A stretch of 64,000 nt of DNA from Raineya sp964654605 (GTDB lineage Bacteria; Bacteroidota; Bacteroidia; Cytophagales; Thermonemataceae), in contig CAZZLW010000071.1 of assembly GCA_964654605.1 (NCBI GenBank), forward strand, positions 7,401-71,400, given 5' to 3'. Below the pieces are notes generated by a model, which made no database searches, was not told where the DNA came from, and worked only from the letters and a program-made list of their open reading frames with translations. Of the stretch, positions 42,278 through 51,331 are shown in pieces. The position numbers and the translations under genes were made by a program. Position 1 is the stretch's first letter; each line of letters begins with the position of its first letter.

Positions 42278-43558
42278 TTAAATAACCTGAATAAGCACGT
42301 AATTGGTTTTACCTTTTTGTGCTAAAATATATTTTCCTTGTAATAGTTCAAAATCTGTGGGGATAGCTTCGGGGGAGGTAATTTTGATTTTATTGATACC
42401 CACGGCATTGTTTTGTATCGCCTTGCGAGTTTCTCCTTTTGAGCTGAATACGCCTGCTTCCGCAAGAAAATCAACCACATTCTTACACTCAGAAAGTTTA
42501 TCTTTACTGATTTGCACCTGCGGAACACCCTCAAATACTTCCAAAAGCGTTTTTTCGTCAAGTTTTTTCAAGTCTTCTACTACATCTTTGCCGAAAAGTA
42601 TATTGGAGGCTCTCATTGCATTTTGCAAATCTTGTGTGCTATGGATACGTTCTGTGAGTTCTTGGGCAAGAGCCTTTTGCAAGATACGCTTTTCAGGGCT
42701 TTGAGAATGTTCATTTTCTAAAATCTCTATTTCGTTTTGAGTTTTGAGCGAGAAAACCCTCATCAGGCGAGGCATATCGGCATCGGCTTGATTGATAAAA
42801 AACTGATAAAACTTGTAGGGGCTGGTCATTGAGGCATCAAGCCAAACGTTTCCGCTTTCCGATTTGCCAAATTTAGAGCCATCGGCTTTGGTGAGCAAGG
42901 GAGTGGTAAGGGCAAAAGCCTCGCCACCCTCTATTCGGCGGATAAGTTCGGTGCCTGTGGTAATATTGCCCCATTGGTCGGAGCCGCCCATTTGAAGTTT
43001 GACATTTTTGTTTTTGTAAAGCCAATAAAAATCGTAGCCTTGCAGAAGTTGGTAGCTAAATTCGGTAAAAGAAATGCCACCACCTTCGCCCAAACGATTT
43101 TTTACGGAGTCTTTTGCCATCATATAATTCACGGTGATGTGCTTGCCTACTTTTCTCAAAAATTCCAAGAAGCCCATTTCTTTGAACCAATCATAATTAT
43201 TGACCATTTCAGCGGCATTAGAGCCTTGAAAATCCAAAAACTTTTGCAATTGCTTTTTGATGCCATCTTGGTTTTTTTGTAGCGTTTCTTCATCTAAAAA
43301 CTTTCTTTCCTCGCTTTTGCCCGAAGGGTCGCCAATCATACCTGTTGCACCGCCTACCAAAGCAAAAGGCTTGTGCCCTGCCCGCTGAAAATGTACGAGA
43401 AGCATAATGGTTGCCAAATTGCCAATATGCAGAGAGCTGGCTGTGGGGTCAAAACCGATATAGCCCGAAGTAGGATTTTCTAAAAGTTTTTCGGTGCCTG
43501 GCATAAAGTCGTGCAACATTCCTCGCCAACGCAGTTCTTCAATGAAATTTATACGCAT
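42278..43558 (-). CDS. tyrS: Tyrosyl-tRNA synthetase
   Basis: Charges tRNA-Tyr. The class I signatures are clear: FDPTASSLHIGNLATI (HIGH motif as HIGN) near residue 35-50 and KFGKSESGN (KMSKS motif as KFGKS) near residue 230. The C-terminal S4-like RNA-binding domain (DFLAEAGVFSSKGETRKAIQNNAVGIN) is present. The 426-aa length is normal. It is the first gene of the tyrS-fabD-smr run. I find no T-box or other leader element in the 130 bp upstream. Confidence 0.97.
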   Translation of the reverse strand: MRINFIEELRWRGMLHDFMPGTEKLLENPTSGYIGFDPTASSLHIGNLATIMLLVHFQRAGHKPFALVGGATGMIGDPSGKSEERKFLDEETLQKNQDGIKKQLQKFLDFQGSNAAEMVNNYDWFKEMGFLEFLRKVGKHITVNYMMAKDSVKNRLGEGGGISFTEFSYQLLQGYDFYWLYKNKNVKLQMGGSDQWGNITTGTELIRRIEGGEAFALTTPLLTKADGSKFGKSESGNVWLDASMTSPYKFYQFFINQADADMPRLMRVFSLKTQNEIEILENEHSQSPEKRILQKALAQELTERIHSTQDLQNAMRASNILFGKDVVEDLKKLDEKTLLEVFEGVPQVQISKDKLSECKNVVDFLAEAGVFSSKGETRKAIQNNAVGINKIKITSPEAIPTDFELLQGKYILAQKGKTNYVLIQVI

Positions 43559-43708
43559 AAACTTGTAGGTTTGAAGTTCATTTTTCTAATGCAAAATGCT
43601 TTGAAATATCTAAAAAGTTATGAACTTTTCGGTCTTGGTATAATTTTAGCGTGGCAATTTAGTCAAAAATCTTTTATGCTAAACAAAAGCGTATTGTGAA
43701 AATCCTTG

Positions 43709-43716
43709 TAAATTTG
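43709..43716 (+). promoter_or_regulatory. -7 promoter box for the DUF6452-DUF6048 pair
   Basis: TAAATTTG fits TAnnTTTG, 18 nt before the ATG at 43735. No TTG at the usual spacing. Confidence 0.4.
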
Positions 43717-43734
43717 CAGAAAAGCGATAAAACT

Positions 43735-44241
43735 ATGAAAATACTCCGTCTGATGTTTGGGATAGGGCTTTTCGGGCTTGCTATGTGTGCTTGTGTGCGA
43801 TTGGAAACCATTTGTGCCGATGCCATAGAAGTTCCTGCTGTTGTAAATTTTAAGCAAAAAATAAAATTCAAAGATAGGTTCAATCGGGATTCGGTTGTGC
43901 TGAGAGATACGTTTATATTTCTGAAATTTATCAAACCGCAAGGCTTTGATACTGCTTTATTTGTACCTCAAAGAGCAGGCGATTCTTTACGGGCTGTTCG
44001 TCTGCCTTACAACCCCTTACAAGATACCATAAGTTATATTTTTCATTATCGTAGGGGCGATACTTTACGAAAAGATACTTTACTTTTAGGCTACTTACGC
44101 CGAATTTTGCTGACTTCGCCACAATGCGGTGTCCGTACCGAATATCAGAATACCCGTGTTTTATACCACACCTTTGATTCGCTCACGCTCAAAAACGAAC
44201 AGAACAATGTTTCTTTGGAAATTTTTTATTTTTTCAATTAG
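43735..44241 (+). CDS. DUF6452 family lipoprotein
   Basis: A 168-aa protein with a lipoprotein-type signal (MKILRLMFGIGLFGLAMCAC; the Cys pair gives the lipidation site). The mature part is beta-rich and Arg/Asp-rich, with repeated RxxDT units (VVLRDTFIF, RRGDTLRKDTLLLG), ending SPQCGVRTEYQNTRVLYHTF. This matches DUF6452, which is usually paired with DUF6048 in Bacteroidota. The ATG at 43735 is chosen over an upstream in-frame start because it lies at the start of the signal peptide. The next gene starts inside its last 35 nt. Function unknown. Confidence 0.75.
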   Translation: MKILRLMFGIGLFGLAMCACVRLETICADAIEVPAVVNFKQKIKFKDRFNRDSVVLRDTFIFLKFIKPQGFDTALFVPQRAGDSLRAVRLPYNPLQDTISYIFHYRRGDTLRKDTLLLGYLRRILLTSPQCGVRTEYQNTRVLYHTFDSLTLKNEQNNVSLEIFYFFN

Positions 44242-44917
44242 CTTGCTTCTCTCCTTGCAAACTTTGGCACAAAAAGATACACTTTTGCAGAGCGATAGCT
44301 CCAAAAAAGTGCTTTTTAATGAAAAAAAATTTTCTGTAAAGAAAAAAAATGCAAAAATTCTTGATACACTCTCGTTGAGAGCGGGGCTGGATTTGATAGG
44401 AGTAGGACAAAGACTTGCTACGAGTAAGTTTGCCTTGCACTTCAATACTGATTTTGCCTTTCGGAACAAAAACCTTCTCGTTGCCGAATTTACTTGGGCA
44501 AGTCGGAAAGAGGCTCAAAAAGCTACATATCTCACAGAAGCAAGTATTTTACGTTTGGGCTGGATGCACAATTTTTTGCATAAGCAAAGCAAAGTAGATG
44601 TTTTTGCGGTAGGCTTGCGGTTTGGAAATGCTTGGTACAAAGAAGAAATGCAAACAACTTTGCAAAGTTCTATTTTTGGCAACGAGCCGATTGCCTTTCG
44701 GCAAAATTTGCAAGCTACTTGGATAGAGCTGAATATGGAACTCAAAGCAAGAATATGGAAAAAACTTCTGATGGGGTATTGTTTGCGTTATCAGTTCAAA
44801 CCTGCTATTCGGGGCGAGCAGATATTTGCCAGTTATAGCATACCCAGCGTAGGACGTACAGGACGCAATAATTGGGGCTTTCAGTATGGTATTTGGTGGA
44901 TTTTGTGGCAAAAGTAG
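44207..44917 (+). CDS. DUF6048 family outer-membrane protein
   Basis: A 236-aa protein with a signal peptide (MFLWKFFIFSISLLLSLQTLAQ), a Lys/Ser-rich linker and a beta-strand series (SLRAGLDLIGVGQRL, FALHFNTDFAF, NLLVAEFTWAS ... WGFQYGIWWILW). It looks like a small outer-membrane barrel of the DUF6048 family. The ATG at 44207 overlaps the DUF6452 gene by 35 nt in another frame; the two proteins are likely made from one transcript and may act together at the outer membrane. It ends 1 bp before the convergent gene's stop. The interaction is an inference. Confidence 0.75.
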   Translation: MFLWKFFIFSISLLLSLQTLAQKDTLLQSDSSKKVLFNEKKFSVKKKNAKILDTLSLRAGLDLIGVGQRLATSKFALHFNTDFAFRNKNLLVAEFTWASRKEAQKATYLTEASILRLGWMHNFLHKQSKVDVFAVGLRFGNAWYKEEMQTTLQSSIFGNEPIAFRQNLQATWIELNMELKARIWKKLLMGYCLRYQFKPAIRGEQIFASYSIPSVGRTGRNNWGFQYGIWWILWQK

Positions 44918-45415
44918 TTATCCATACACTCCGCTACCCCCCGAAACACCATTCATAAAACTGGAAAGGTACAAAACCGCATAAAACATACAAGCCAGCC
45001 ATTCCGCATCTGCTTGCATTGTTTTATCCAAAATCTCAAAATCGTATTCATAAGAAAGTTTGCCCCATTTGAAGCGAGGCGAAACTTCTAATAAAGTTTT
45101 TTTCTGCTCGTTTTGCACCTGAATTTTAGGCTTCCAAAAACCCTTGTAGCGAACTGAAAAGTTTTTGCCCTGATAGTCAAGACTGATATTGCCAAGCCAA
45201 TTGAGTTTGTAAGAGGCAATTTGTTCGTTGTTTTTCAGCATCAGCACCTCGTGTCCCCAGAAACCTTGTGGCTCAAAATCTATCTGCTTTTCTTGCTCCA
45301 AGTAGGCGTGAGCTTTGAACGAAAGCAAACCTTCGTATTCCAAAGTAAATAACTTTTCGCCTGTTTCATCAAGCAAAGCATATTTGCGAATACCAATAGA
45401 TTCTCCTTTGAGCAT
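44918..45415 (-). CDS. Uncharacterised Bacteroidota protein (165 aa)
   Basis: No function is known to me. The core is a repeated beta motif with the pattern F-x-x-x-G-F-W: QGFWGHEVLMLKN and YKGFWKPKIQVQNEQ, then RFKWGKLSYEYDFEI. This suggests a small beta-barrel or sandwich, possibly tubby-like. The C-terminal ~25 residues (LACMFYAVLYLSSFMNGVSGG) form a hydrophobic tail ending in a Gly/Ser-rich stretch, which could anchor it in a membrane. I remember similar short FWK-repeat proteins from other Bacteroidota. It is convergent with the DUF6048 gene. Confidence 0.65.
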   Translation of the reverse strand: MLKGESIGIRKYALLDETGEKLFTLEYEGLLSFKAHAYLEQEKQIDFEPQGFWGHEVLMLKNNEQIASYKLNWLGNISLDYQGKNFSVRYKGFWKPKIQVQNEQKKTLLEVSPRFKWGKLSYEYDFEILDKTMQADAEWLACMFYAVLYLSSFMNGVSGGSGVYG

Positions 45416-45483
45416 AACAAAAGGGCTTTATGTACAAACATACAAGAATTTTGAGAAAATGCAAAAAAAATTATCCGAAATGC

Positions 45484-45491
45484 TATTTTTG
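45484..45491 (+). promoter_or_regulatory. -7 promoter box for the binding-lipoprotein gene
   Basis: TATTTTTG fits TAnnTTTG, 30 nt before the ATG at 45522. No close TTG. Confidence 0.45.
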
Positions 45492-45521
45492 CGGAAATCT
45501 TTTACTTCAAACCGCTTTGTT

Positions 45522-46667
45522 ATGATTTTTCGGCAATTTTGGATAATTGTGTTTGTTTTTTACTTGCTTACTTCTTGCAAAATACAAGAAGGCGAAACGC
45601 AAAGCAAGAAAAAACTTGGAAAGATTGTTCCTCAATACGCCAAAGGCTTTTTTTGGGAGAAAGGCGAAAAATATGTGATTTTGTACGTTACGCGTCCTTT
45701 CAACGATAAAACAGATACTTTAAGATATGTTTTGGCAAAAAGCAAGCAAGATATTCCCCAAGATTTACAGCGTTTGAGTTTTGTTCAAATACCGCTTAAA
45801 CGCCTTGTAAGCACTTCTACTACGCATATTCCTGCTTTGGAGGCTTTGGGTAGTTTGGATTGTTTGGTGGCAAGCAATAGTTTGCAATATGTATATTCAG
45901 AAGCGGTACAAAAATTGGTTGAGCAAGGCAAAATAACTGCCCTGAACGAGGAAAGTTTGGAGTTTGAAAAAATCATAGCCTTACAACCCAATCTGCTAAT
46001 GGTTTCGGCTATGCCTGCAACCAAAATGGGGGTATATCAAAAAATTCAGGAGGCGGGTGTTGCCATTTTGCCCAATGCCGAGTGGCTAGAAGAACACCCT
46101 CTGGGCAAAGCCGAATGGATAAAAATGTTTGGATTGCTTTTGGAAAAAGAAACGGAAGCGAATAGTTTTTTTGAAAACATTGAAAAAGAGTATAACAAAC
46201 TGAAAAACTTGGCTCAAAAGGTAGAAAAGCCTCGTAAAGTAGCTTTGGGCGTACCTCAAAAAGAAACTTGGTATGTACCTGCGGGCAAGAGTTTTGGAGC
46301 AGTTTTTCTCAAAGATGCAAATTTAGACTATGCTTTTGCTTCTGATACGGGCAAAGGCAGTTTGCAACTTAGCAGGGAATTGGTTTTTAGTAAATTTACT
46401 GATGCTTCGCTTTGGCTCAATGCAGAAATTCCTGCCCAGCTCAATGCCCAAACCTTTTGTGAATACAAACAGATAGAAGCAGTACGTAAAGGCGAAATTT
46501 ACGATAGACAAAAAAGACTTTCTGCACAAGGAGGCAATGATTATTGGGAGCGAGCTGTTATTCACCCCGAAGAGGTACTCGGAGACCTTATCCAAATCGC
46601 CTATCCTGAACTTTTGCCACAAAGAGAACTCGTGTATTATCGCAAAATAGGGGCTGCTTGCCCTTGA
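45522..46667 (+). CDS. ABC-transporter substrate-binding lipoprotein, BtuF/FecB type
   Basis: A 381-aa lipoprotein (signal MIFRQFWIIVFVFYLLTSC, lipidated Cys19) with the two-lobed helical-backbone fold of metal-chelate receptors. Features: RLVSTSTTHIPALEALGSLDCLVA, EKIIALQPNLLMVSA, and a long backbone helix around EANSFFENIEKEYNKLKNLA. A cobalamin or ferric siderophore ligand is likely from the fold; the sequence does not decide which. No permease or ATPase gene is adjacent; an orphan ATPase of the right type lies about 6 kb to the right. I start at 45522, which places the signal at the N-terminus; upstream codons overlap the divergent gene. Confidence 0.82.
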   Translation: MIFRQFWIIVFVFYLLTSCKIQEGETQSKKKLGKIVPQYAKGFFWEKGEKYVILYVTRPFNDKTDTLRYVLAKSKQDIPQDLQRLSFVQIPLKRLVSTSTTHIPALEALGSLDCLVASNSLQYVYSEAVQKLVEQGKITALNEESLEFEKIIALQPNLLMVSAMPATKMGVYQKIQEAGVAILPNAEWLEEHPLGKAEWIKMFGLLLEKETEANSFFENIEKEYNKLKNLAQKVEKPRKVALGVPQKETWYVPAGKSFGAVFLKDANLDYAFASDTGKGSLQLSRELVFSKFTDASLWLNAEIPAQLNAQTFCEYKQIEAVRKGEIYDRQKRLSAQGGNDYWERAVIHPEEVLGDLIQIAYPELLPQRELVYYRKIGAACP

Positions 46668-46669
46668 AA

Positions 46670-47947
46670 TCACTTTGTTCGTTTTTTATTTTTAGGCTTT
46701 TTCCTGCGTTTTTTTTCGTGAAAAGCCCCCTGAAAATCAGGATTTTCTTTGCGTTTTTGGGCATCAATTTGTCGGGCTATGGCTTGCTTTTCTTCAAAAG
46801 GAGTTTCGTAGATAGTTACTTCCGCAGGAATTTTAGCTCTCGGAATGCTCATTTTGATAATTTGCTCAATTTTGCCGATATGATACATTTCAGCTTCGTT
46901 GGCAAATGTAATGGCTACGCCTGTATGTTTGGCTCTGCCTGTGCGTCCTATTCTATGTACGTATTCCTCGTACAAAATAGGCACATCAAAATTGATAACG
47001 TGGCTCACGTGGCTTACATCTATGCCACGGGCGGCGACATCAGTAGCTACTAAAATCCGAATATTATCATTTTTGAAAGATTCAATAGCATTGAGGCGGG
47101 CATTTTGGTCTTTATTGGCGTGGATAACTTTTACATTTTCCTCGCCCAGTTTGCGGGCTACAAATTTGTAAATATTATTGGCATTTTCTTTGGTTTTGGT
47201 GAAAACGATTACTTTCTGACAATTTTCTTGCATAAGAAAATACTGCAAAAGTTCAATTTTGGTTCGGAAATTAGGGATTTCGTACAAAAATTGTTCTACG
47301 GTTTCGGCAGGAGTGGCTTGTGGAGTAATTTCTACTCGCATCGGAAACTCTAAAAACTCCTCTGAAAGTTTAATAACTTTTTCGGGCATTGTAGCCGAAA
47401 AAAGTAGGTTTTGACGTTTTTTGGCAGGAATAATTTCTAAAATTTTACGAATTTGTGGCATAAAGCCCATATCCATCATTCTATCGGCTTCATCAAGCAC
47501 AAGTGTTCGGATTTCTTTGGTAGCAAGCTCGTTGGTGAAGTAAATATCCATAAATCTGCCCGGCGTTGCGATGAGAATATCTACGCCTTGTTTTACTTCC
47601 TCTAATTGAGGTTTTATACCCTTGCCTCCAAATATAGCTACCACACGCAAATCTGTGTATTTGGCAAGCGTTTGCACATTTTCCTTAATTTGCAAGCAAA
47701 GCTCACGAGTAGGGGCAAGTATCAAGGCTCGGGGAGCGAAACCTTGGGCATATTTGAGTTTCATCAGCAGAGGCAAAGTATAAGCGGCAGTTTTACCTGT
47801 ACCTGTTTGGGCTATACCCAAAATGTCGTGTCCTGCAAGTATCAGAGGAATAGCCTTTTCCTGAATTTCGGTAGGTTCTTGGTAGCCTGCCTCTGCAATG
47901 GCATTGAGCAGTTGGCGATTGAGTTTTAGGTCTTCAAAAGTGGGCAT
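46670..47947 (-). CDS. DEAD-box RNA helicase, RhlE-like
   Basis: ATP-dependent RNA helicase of 425 aa. The motifs run in order: Q-motif (FEDLKLNRQLLNAI ... GYQEPTEIQ), I AQTGTGKT, Ia PTRELCLQI, II DEAD (LVLDEADRMMDMGF), III SAT, IV-like VIFTKT, V ATDVAARGID and VI HRIGRTGRA. A basic Lys/Arg-rich tail follows motif VI (KRKENPDFQGAFHEKKRRKK), typical of RhlE/CshA-like enzymes that act on structured rRNA and mRNA. It converges on the binding-lipoprotein gene with only 2 bp between stops. A specific paralogue name would need a phylogeny. Confidence 0.93.
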   Translation of the reverse strand: MPTFEDLKLNRQLLNAIAEAGYQEPTEIQEKAIPLILAGHDILGIAQTGTGKTAAYTLPLLMKLKYAQGFAPRALILAPTRELCLQIKENVQTLAKYTDLRVVAIFGGKGIKPQLEEVKQGVDILIATPGRFMDIYFTNELATKEIRTLVLDEADRMMDMGFMPQIRKILEIIPAKKRQNLLFSATMPEKVIKLSEEFLEFPMRVEITPQATPAETVEQFLYEIPNFRTKIELLQYFLMQENCQKVIVFTKTKENANNIYKFVARKLGEENVKVIHANKDQNARLNAIESFKNDNIRILVATDVAARGIDVSHVSHVINFDVPILYEEYVHRIGRTGRAKHTGVAITFANEAEMYHIGKIEQIIKMSIPRAKIPAEVTIYETPFEEKQAIARQIDAQKRKENPDFQGAFHEKKRRKKPKNKKRTK

Positions 47948-47976
47948 AAGTTTAAGAATATTTTGGATAAAAAGAT

Positions 47977-48003
47977 AACCACATCAAGCAAGTAGATGTG
48001 GTT
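47977..48003. terminator. Terminator after glmS
   Basis: A 9-bp perfect stem (AACCACATC at 47977-47985 against GATGTGGTT at 47995-48003). The minus-strand side is followed by ATCTTTTT, so it probably ends the glmS operon; the plus side has GTTTGTTT. Confidence 0.75.
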
Positions 48004-48043
48004 GTTTGTTTATGCAGAATTTTTACAGAAAACCTCTTTACAA

Positions 48044-49888
48044 TTACTCTACCGTTACCGATTTGGCAAGATTGCGGGGTTTATCTACATCTTCAACCAA
48101 ATGCGTGGCAATATAATACGAAAGCAACTGCAAAGGTATCACGGTAAGAATAGGCGAGAATGCCTCGTGGGTTTGCGGAATTTCAATGGTAAATTCGGCT
48201 AAATCTTTGATTTCCTCATCACCTTCATTGACAACAGCAATAATTCTACCCTTGCGGGCTTTAATTTCTTGCACATTGCTTACAATTTTTTCGTAGGTGC
48301 TATCTTTGGGAGCAATGAAAACAACAGGCATATTTTCATCTATCAGGGCTATGGGTCCGTGCTTCATTTCGGCGGCGGGGTAGCCTTCGGCGTGAATGTA
48401 AGAGATTTCTTTTAGTTTCAAAGCTCCTTCCAAAGCCACAGGGAAATTGAAGCCTCTGCCCAAATACAAGAAATTTCTTGCCCCTTTGAACTCTTCGGCG
48501 ATATATTTGATTTGGCTATCTACTTTGTGCAGTATGTATTCAACTTTATCAGGGATAGTTGTAAGTTCGGCGATAAGTTCCTGAAATTTTGACTCTGTGA
48601 TAGTACCTTTGGCTCTGCCTATGATAAGAGCCATCATTGTAAGCACTGTAATTTGCCCTGTAAAGGCTTTGGTACTGGCTACACCTATCTCGGGACCTGC
48701 GTGTATGTATGCTCCTGCGTGGGTAGCTCTCGGAATAGAAGAACCTACTACATTACAAACACCGAAAATAATAGCTCCTTTACTTTTGGCGAGTTCCACT
48801 GCTGCAAGGGTGTCGGCAGTTTCGCCTGATTGGGAAATAGCAATTACTACATCACCTTCGCGAATAATTGGGTTGCGATAGCGAAACTCTGAAGCATACT
48901 CTACTTCCACAGGAATACGTGCAAACTCTTCAAAAAGATATTCGCCTACCAGCCCTGCGTGCCAAGAAGTTCCACAACCCAAGATAATAATTCTATCGGC
49001 ATTGATAAGTTTTTGCTGATATTCTATCAAGCCCCCCAAAACCAAATGATTTTTTTCGGCATTGATACGCCCACGCATAGCATCGCGTAGCGATTTGGGT
49101 TGCTCAAAAATTTCTTTGAGTGTAAAATGCGGAAAGCCACCTTTTTCAATTTGTGAAAGCTCCAAATCCAGCGTTTGAATGTAGGGAGTAATGGGTAAAT
49201 CCTCAATAGTACGGATTTGCAATTTGCCATTACGAATTACCACAATTTCTTGGTCGTTGAGATAGATTACTTTTTTGGTATGCTCTACAATAGGAGTAGC
49301 ATCAGAAGCCAAAAAGTATTCACCTTCGCCCACACCCACCACCAAAGGGCTACCTTTGCGTGCCGCAACAAGTTGTGTACTATCTTCTTTGGAAATGATA
49401 ACAATGGCATAAGCTCCTACCACTTGTGTCATAGCGAGTCTTACGGCTTCGTCCAAAGAGCATTGTTCGTGGTTTTTGATATGCTCTATAAGGTTGATAA
49501 AAACCTCTGAATCAGTATCGCTACGAAACTCATAGCCTTTGCTCATCAAATCTTGTTTGAGAGCCGCATAGTTTTCAATGATACCATTATGTATCATTGC
49601 CATATTTTTATTGGCAGAATAATGCGGGTGAGCATTGGTATCATTGGGTTCGCCGTGAGTAGCCCAGCGAGTGTGTCCTATACCTATATTGCTGTGCAAA
49701 TGTTCTTTTTCTTTTTCAAGCAGTTCGGCAAGTTCTTTTACTTTACCTTTTTTCTTGTAAATATTCAATCCGCCATTAAGCAGAGCTATTCCAGCACTAT
49801 CGTAACCACGATATTCCAGTTTTTGCAATCCGCTAATAATAATCGGATATGCCTCTCTTTCGCCTACATACGCAACAATGCCACACAT
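48044..49888 (-). CDS. glmS: Glucosamine-6-phosphate synthase (glutamine-hydrolysing)
   Basis: Makes glucosamine 6-phosphate from fructose 6-phosphate and glutamine, the first step to UDP-GlcNAc. The N-terminal Ntn-hydrolase domain starts with the catalytic Cys (MCGIVAYVG) and has GIGHTRWATHGEPN. Two SIS sugar-isomerase domains follow (GCGTSWHAG; ISQSGETADTLAA; FLYLGRGFNFPVALEGALKLK). The C-terminus KPRNLAKSVTVE is the conserved active-site tail. The 614-aa length is normal. It is the last gene of a run with the short glycogen synthase and DUF4270 lipoprotein. I looked for a glmS ribozyme upstream and saw none. Confidence 0.98.
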   Translation of the reverse strand: MCGIVAYVGEREAYPIIISGLQKLEYRGYDSAGIALLNGGLNIYKKKGKVKELAELLEKEKEHLHSNIGIGHTRWATHGEPNDTNAHPHYSANKNMAMIHNGIIENYAALKQDLMSKGYEFRSDTDSEVFINLIEHIKNHEQCSLDEAVRLAMTQVVGAYAIVIISKEDSTQLVAARKGSPLVVGVGEGEYFLASDATPIVEHTKKVIYLNDQEIVVIRNGKLQIRTIEDLPITPYIQTLDLELSQIEKGGFPHFTLKEIFEQPKSLRDAMRGRINAEKNHLVLGGLIEYQQKLINADRIIILGCGTSWHAGLVGEYLFEEFARIPVEVEYASEFRYRNPIIREGDVVIAISQSGETADTLAAVELAKSKGAIIFGVCNVVGSSIPRATHAGAYIHAGPEIGVASTKAFTGQITVLTMMALIIGRAKGTITESKFQELIAELTTIPDKVEYILHKVDSQIKYIAEEFKGARNFLYLGRGFNFPVALEGALKLKEISYIHAEGYPAAEMKHGPIALIDENMPVVFIAPKDSTYEKIVSNVQEIKARKGRIIAVVNEGDEEIKDLAEFTIEIPQTHEAFSPILTVIPLQLLSYYIATHLVEDVDKPRNLAKSVTVE

Positions 49889-49906
49889 ACACTAAAAATT
49901 TTGGTT

Positions 49907-51331
49907 TTATTTGACAATGGTATAAAATATTCTTAACTGCATTTTTCGGTTTGCTCGTTTCGGACTGCTCACAATCATTCGGTAAACGGCTGTATTGCTC
50001 AAATCAGAAGAAAGAATAAAACCTGAATTAGCAAATTTATTCACTCCTTTGTAACGAGGGTTTAAGCCATTGAGTACATATTGCAGGTATGTGGTAATTT
50101 CCATATTATAGCTATTGCTGATGCTATTGAAGGTGGCGGCAAAAGGCTTATCAAACCCAAAAGGGTTATTCCCTTCTGCTTGAATCCGTGCATCTAAGGT
50201 ATCCTGAATGATAACGCCTTGCCCCAAACGAGTTTCAGCAAAACGCAAGAAATATTTGATAAGTTTGCCATTTTCATCAAGACGAAGCATATCCAAACGG
50301 CGGGGTAGCTTGTAAAGCTGATTATGTGAATTTTCTACGGGATATACCACTAAATCTGCCTTATTGATTGCGATGGTTCTATCTTTTACAAGTTCTTTGA
50401 GGTAGGGAAAAGTAACTTTTGTACGAATACCCAAAGATTCTTGGATAAAAGTTTGTTCGTTGGTTGCAGATGAAGGTAATGTTTGGTAAGCAGTTGTGAG
50501 TGTTTGCAGTGGCGTGCTGGTGCGGTTGGCAGAAACGTGGTTGAAACGCTGTGAATTATAGCGTTCATTACTCACATCTTCCGCTGAAACTGCATTACGA
50601 ATTACTATTCGGTAAATTTGTTCGCTACCGCTATCGCCGATAAACTTGATTTCAATGGCGGCAGGAATTTCGTCTGTTACACGAAAACCCCAAATGGCAT
50701 TTCCGCCTTGCGACACCAAAGCAAAACCTTTGACAAAAGCATCAAGCTCGGCTTGGGTAAGTTCGTCGTTGGCGTTCAGATTTACTAAATTTACAATTTC
50801 ATCACGAAAAGTATCGGAAAGAGGTATTTCAATTTTTCCGAAAACCGAAGCCTGTGTTCCTGAAAAAGTATATGAACCCACAGGAGTAGCTTCGTAGTTG
50901 AGCATATCATAATTGTAATAGACGCGGCCTGGGTTAATTCTTTCTGTAAGACGATGCACCGAAAGAGTTTGCACTTGTGAGCTATCGCCATAAACAAAAT
51001 TGATAGGAAGCGAAAAAACTGCTGAAACAAATTGTGGATTTGCTCCGAAGGTAAAAGTTTTATTAAAAGGCTGAACATTAAAAAAACTTGCCGCCTTGAT
51101 GTGCCCCAGTACAGGGTCGGTGTATTCGCCTGCCAAAATAATTTCTCTATTGGTAGTGGCGATGCTGTCTAAAAATATGGTAGAAGTTTCAATGCTTACG
51201 GTATCCGTAAAAATAACCCCAAGATTTTGGGGTTGTAATTCACTTCCGATAGTGGTGGATTTGTTGCAGGCACTCCATAGTAGAGCAAAGCAACACAAAA
51301 ATAATAATTTTCTAACGGCTACTAAGTTCAT
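49907..51331 (-). CDS. DUF4270 family lipoprotein
   Basis: A 474-aa lipoprotein (signal MNLVAVRKLLFLCCFALLWSAC, lipidated Cys22) with a Ser/Thr-rich beta-sandwich region: TTIGSELQPQNLGVIFTDTVSIET, here described as two joined strands, then ILAGEYTDPVLGHIKAASFF. This opening is typical of DUF4270, a Bacteroidota outer-membrane-associated family without defined function. I start at the ATG at 51331; the longer upstream frame overlaps the glycogen synthase gene. With that gene and glmS it forms the arrangement often seen in Bacteroidota, suggesting a role in envelope carbohydrate handling. Confidence 0.85.
   Translation of the reverse strand: MNLVAVRKLLFLCCFALLWSACNKSTTIGSELQPQNLGVIFTDTVSIETSTIFLDSIATTNREIILAGEYTDPVLGHIKAASFFNVQPFNKTFTFGANPQFVSAVFSLPINFVYGDSSQVQTLSVHRLTERINPGRVYYNYDMLNYEATPVGSYTFSGTQASVFGKIEIPLSDTFRDEIVNLVNLNANDELTQAELDAFVKGFALVSQGGNAIWGFRVTDEIPAAIEIKFIGDSGSEQIYRIVIRNAVSAEDVSNERYNSQRFNHVSANRTSTPLQTLTTAYQTLPSSATNEQTFIQESLGIRTKVTFPYLKELVKDRTIAINKADLVVYPVENSHNQLYKLPRRLDMLRLDENGKLIKYFLRFAETRLGQGVIIQDTLDARIQAEGNNPFGFDKPFAATFNSISNSYNMEITTYLQYVLNGLNPRYKGVNKFANSGFILSSDLSNTAVYRMIVSSPKRANRKMQLRIFYTIVK

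Noticed and set aside
45315..45521. N-terminal extension of the binding lipoprotein
   Set aside because: The extension overlaps the divergent gene's start and would bury the lipoprotein signal; the -7 box lies at 45484.
49889..49906. glmS ribozyme or riboswitch before glmS
   Set aside because: The gap to the upstream gene is only 18 bp, too short for the known ribozyme.
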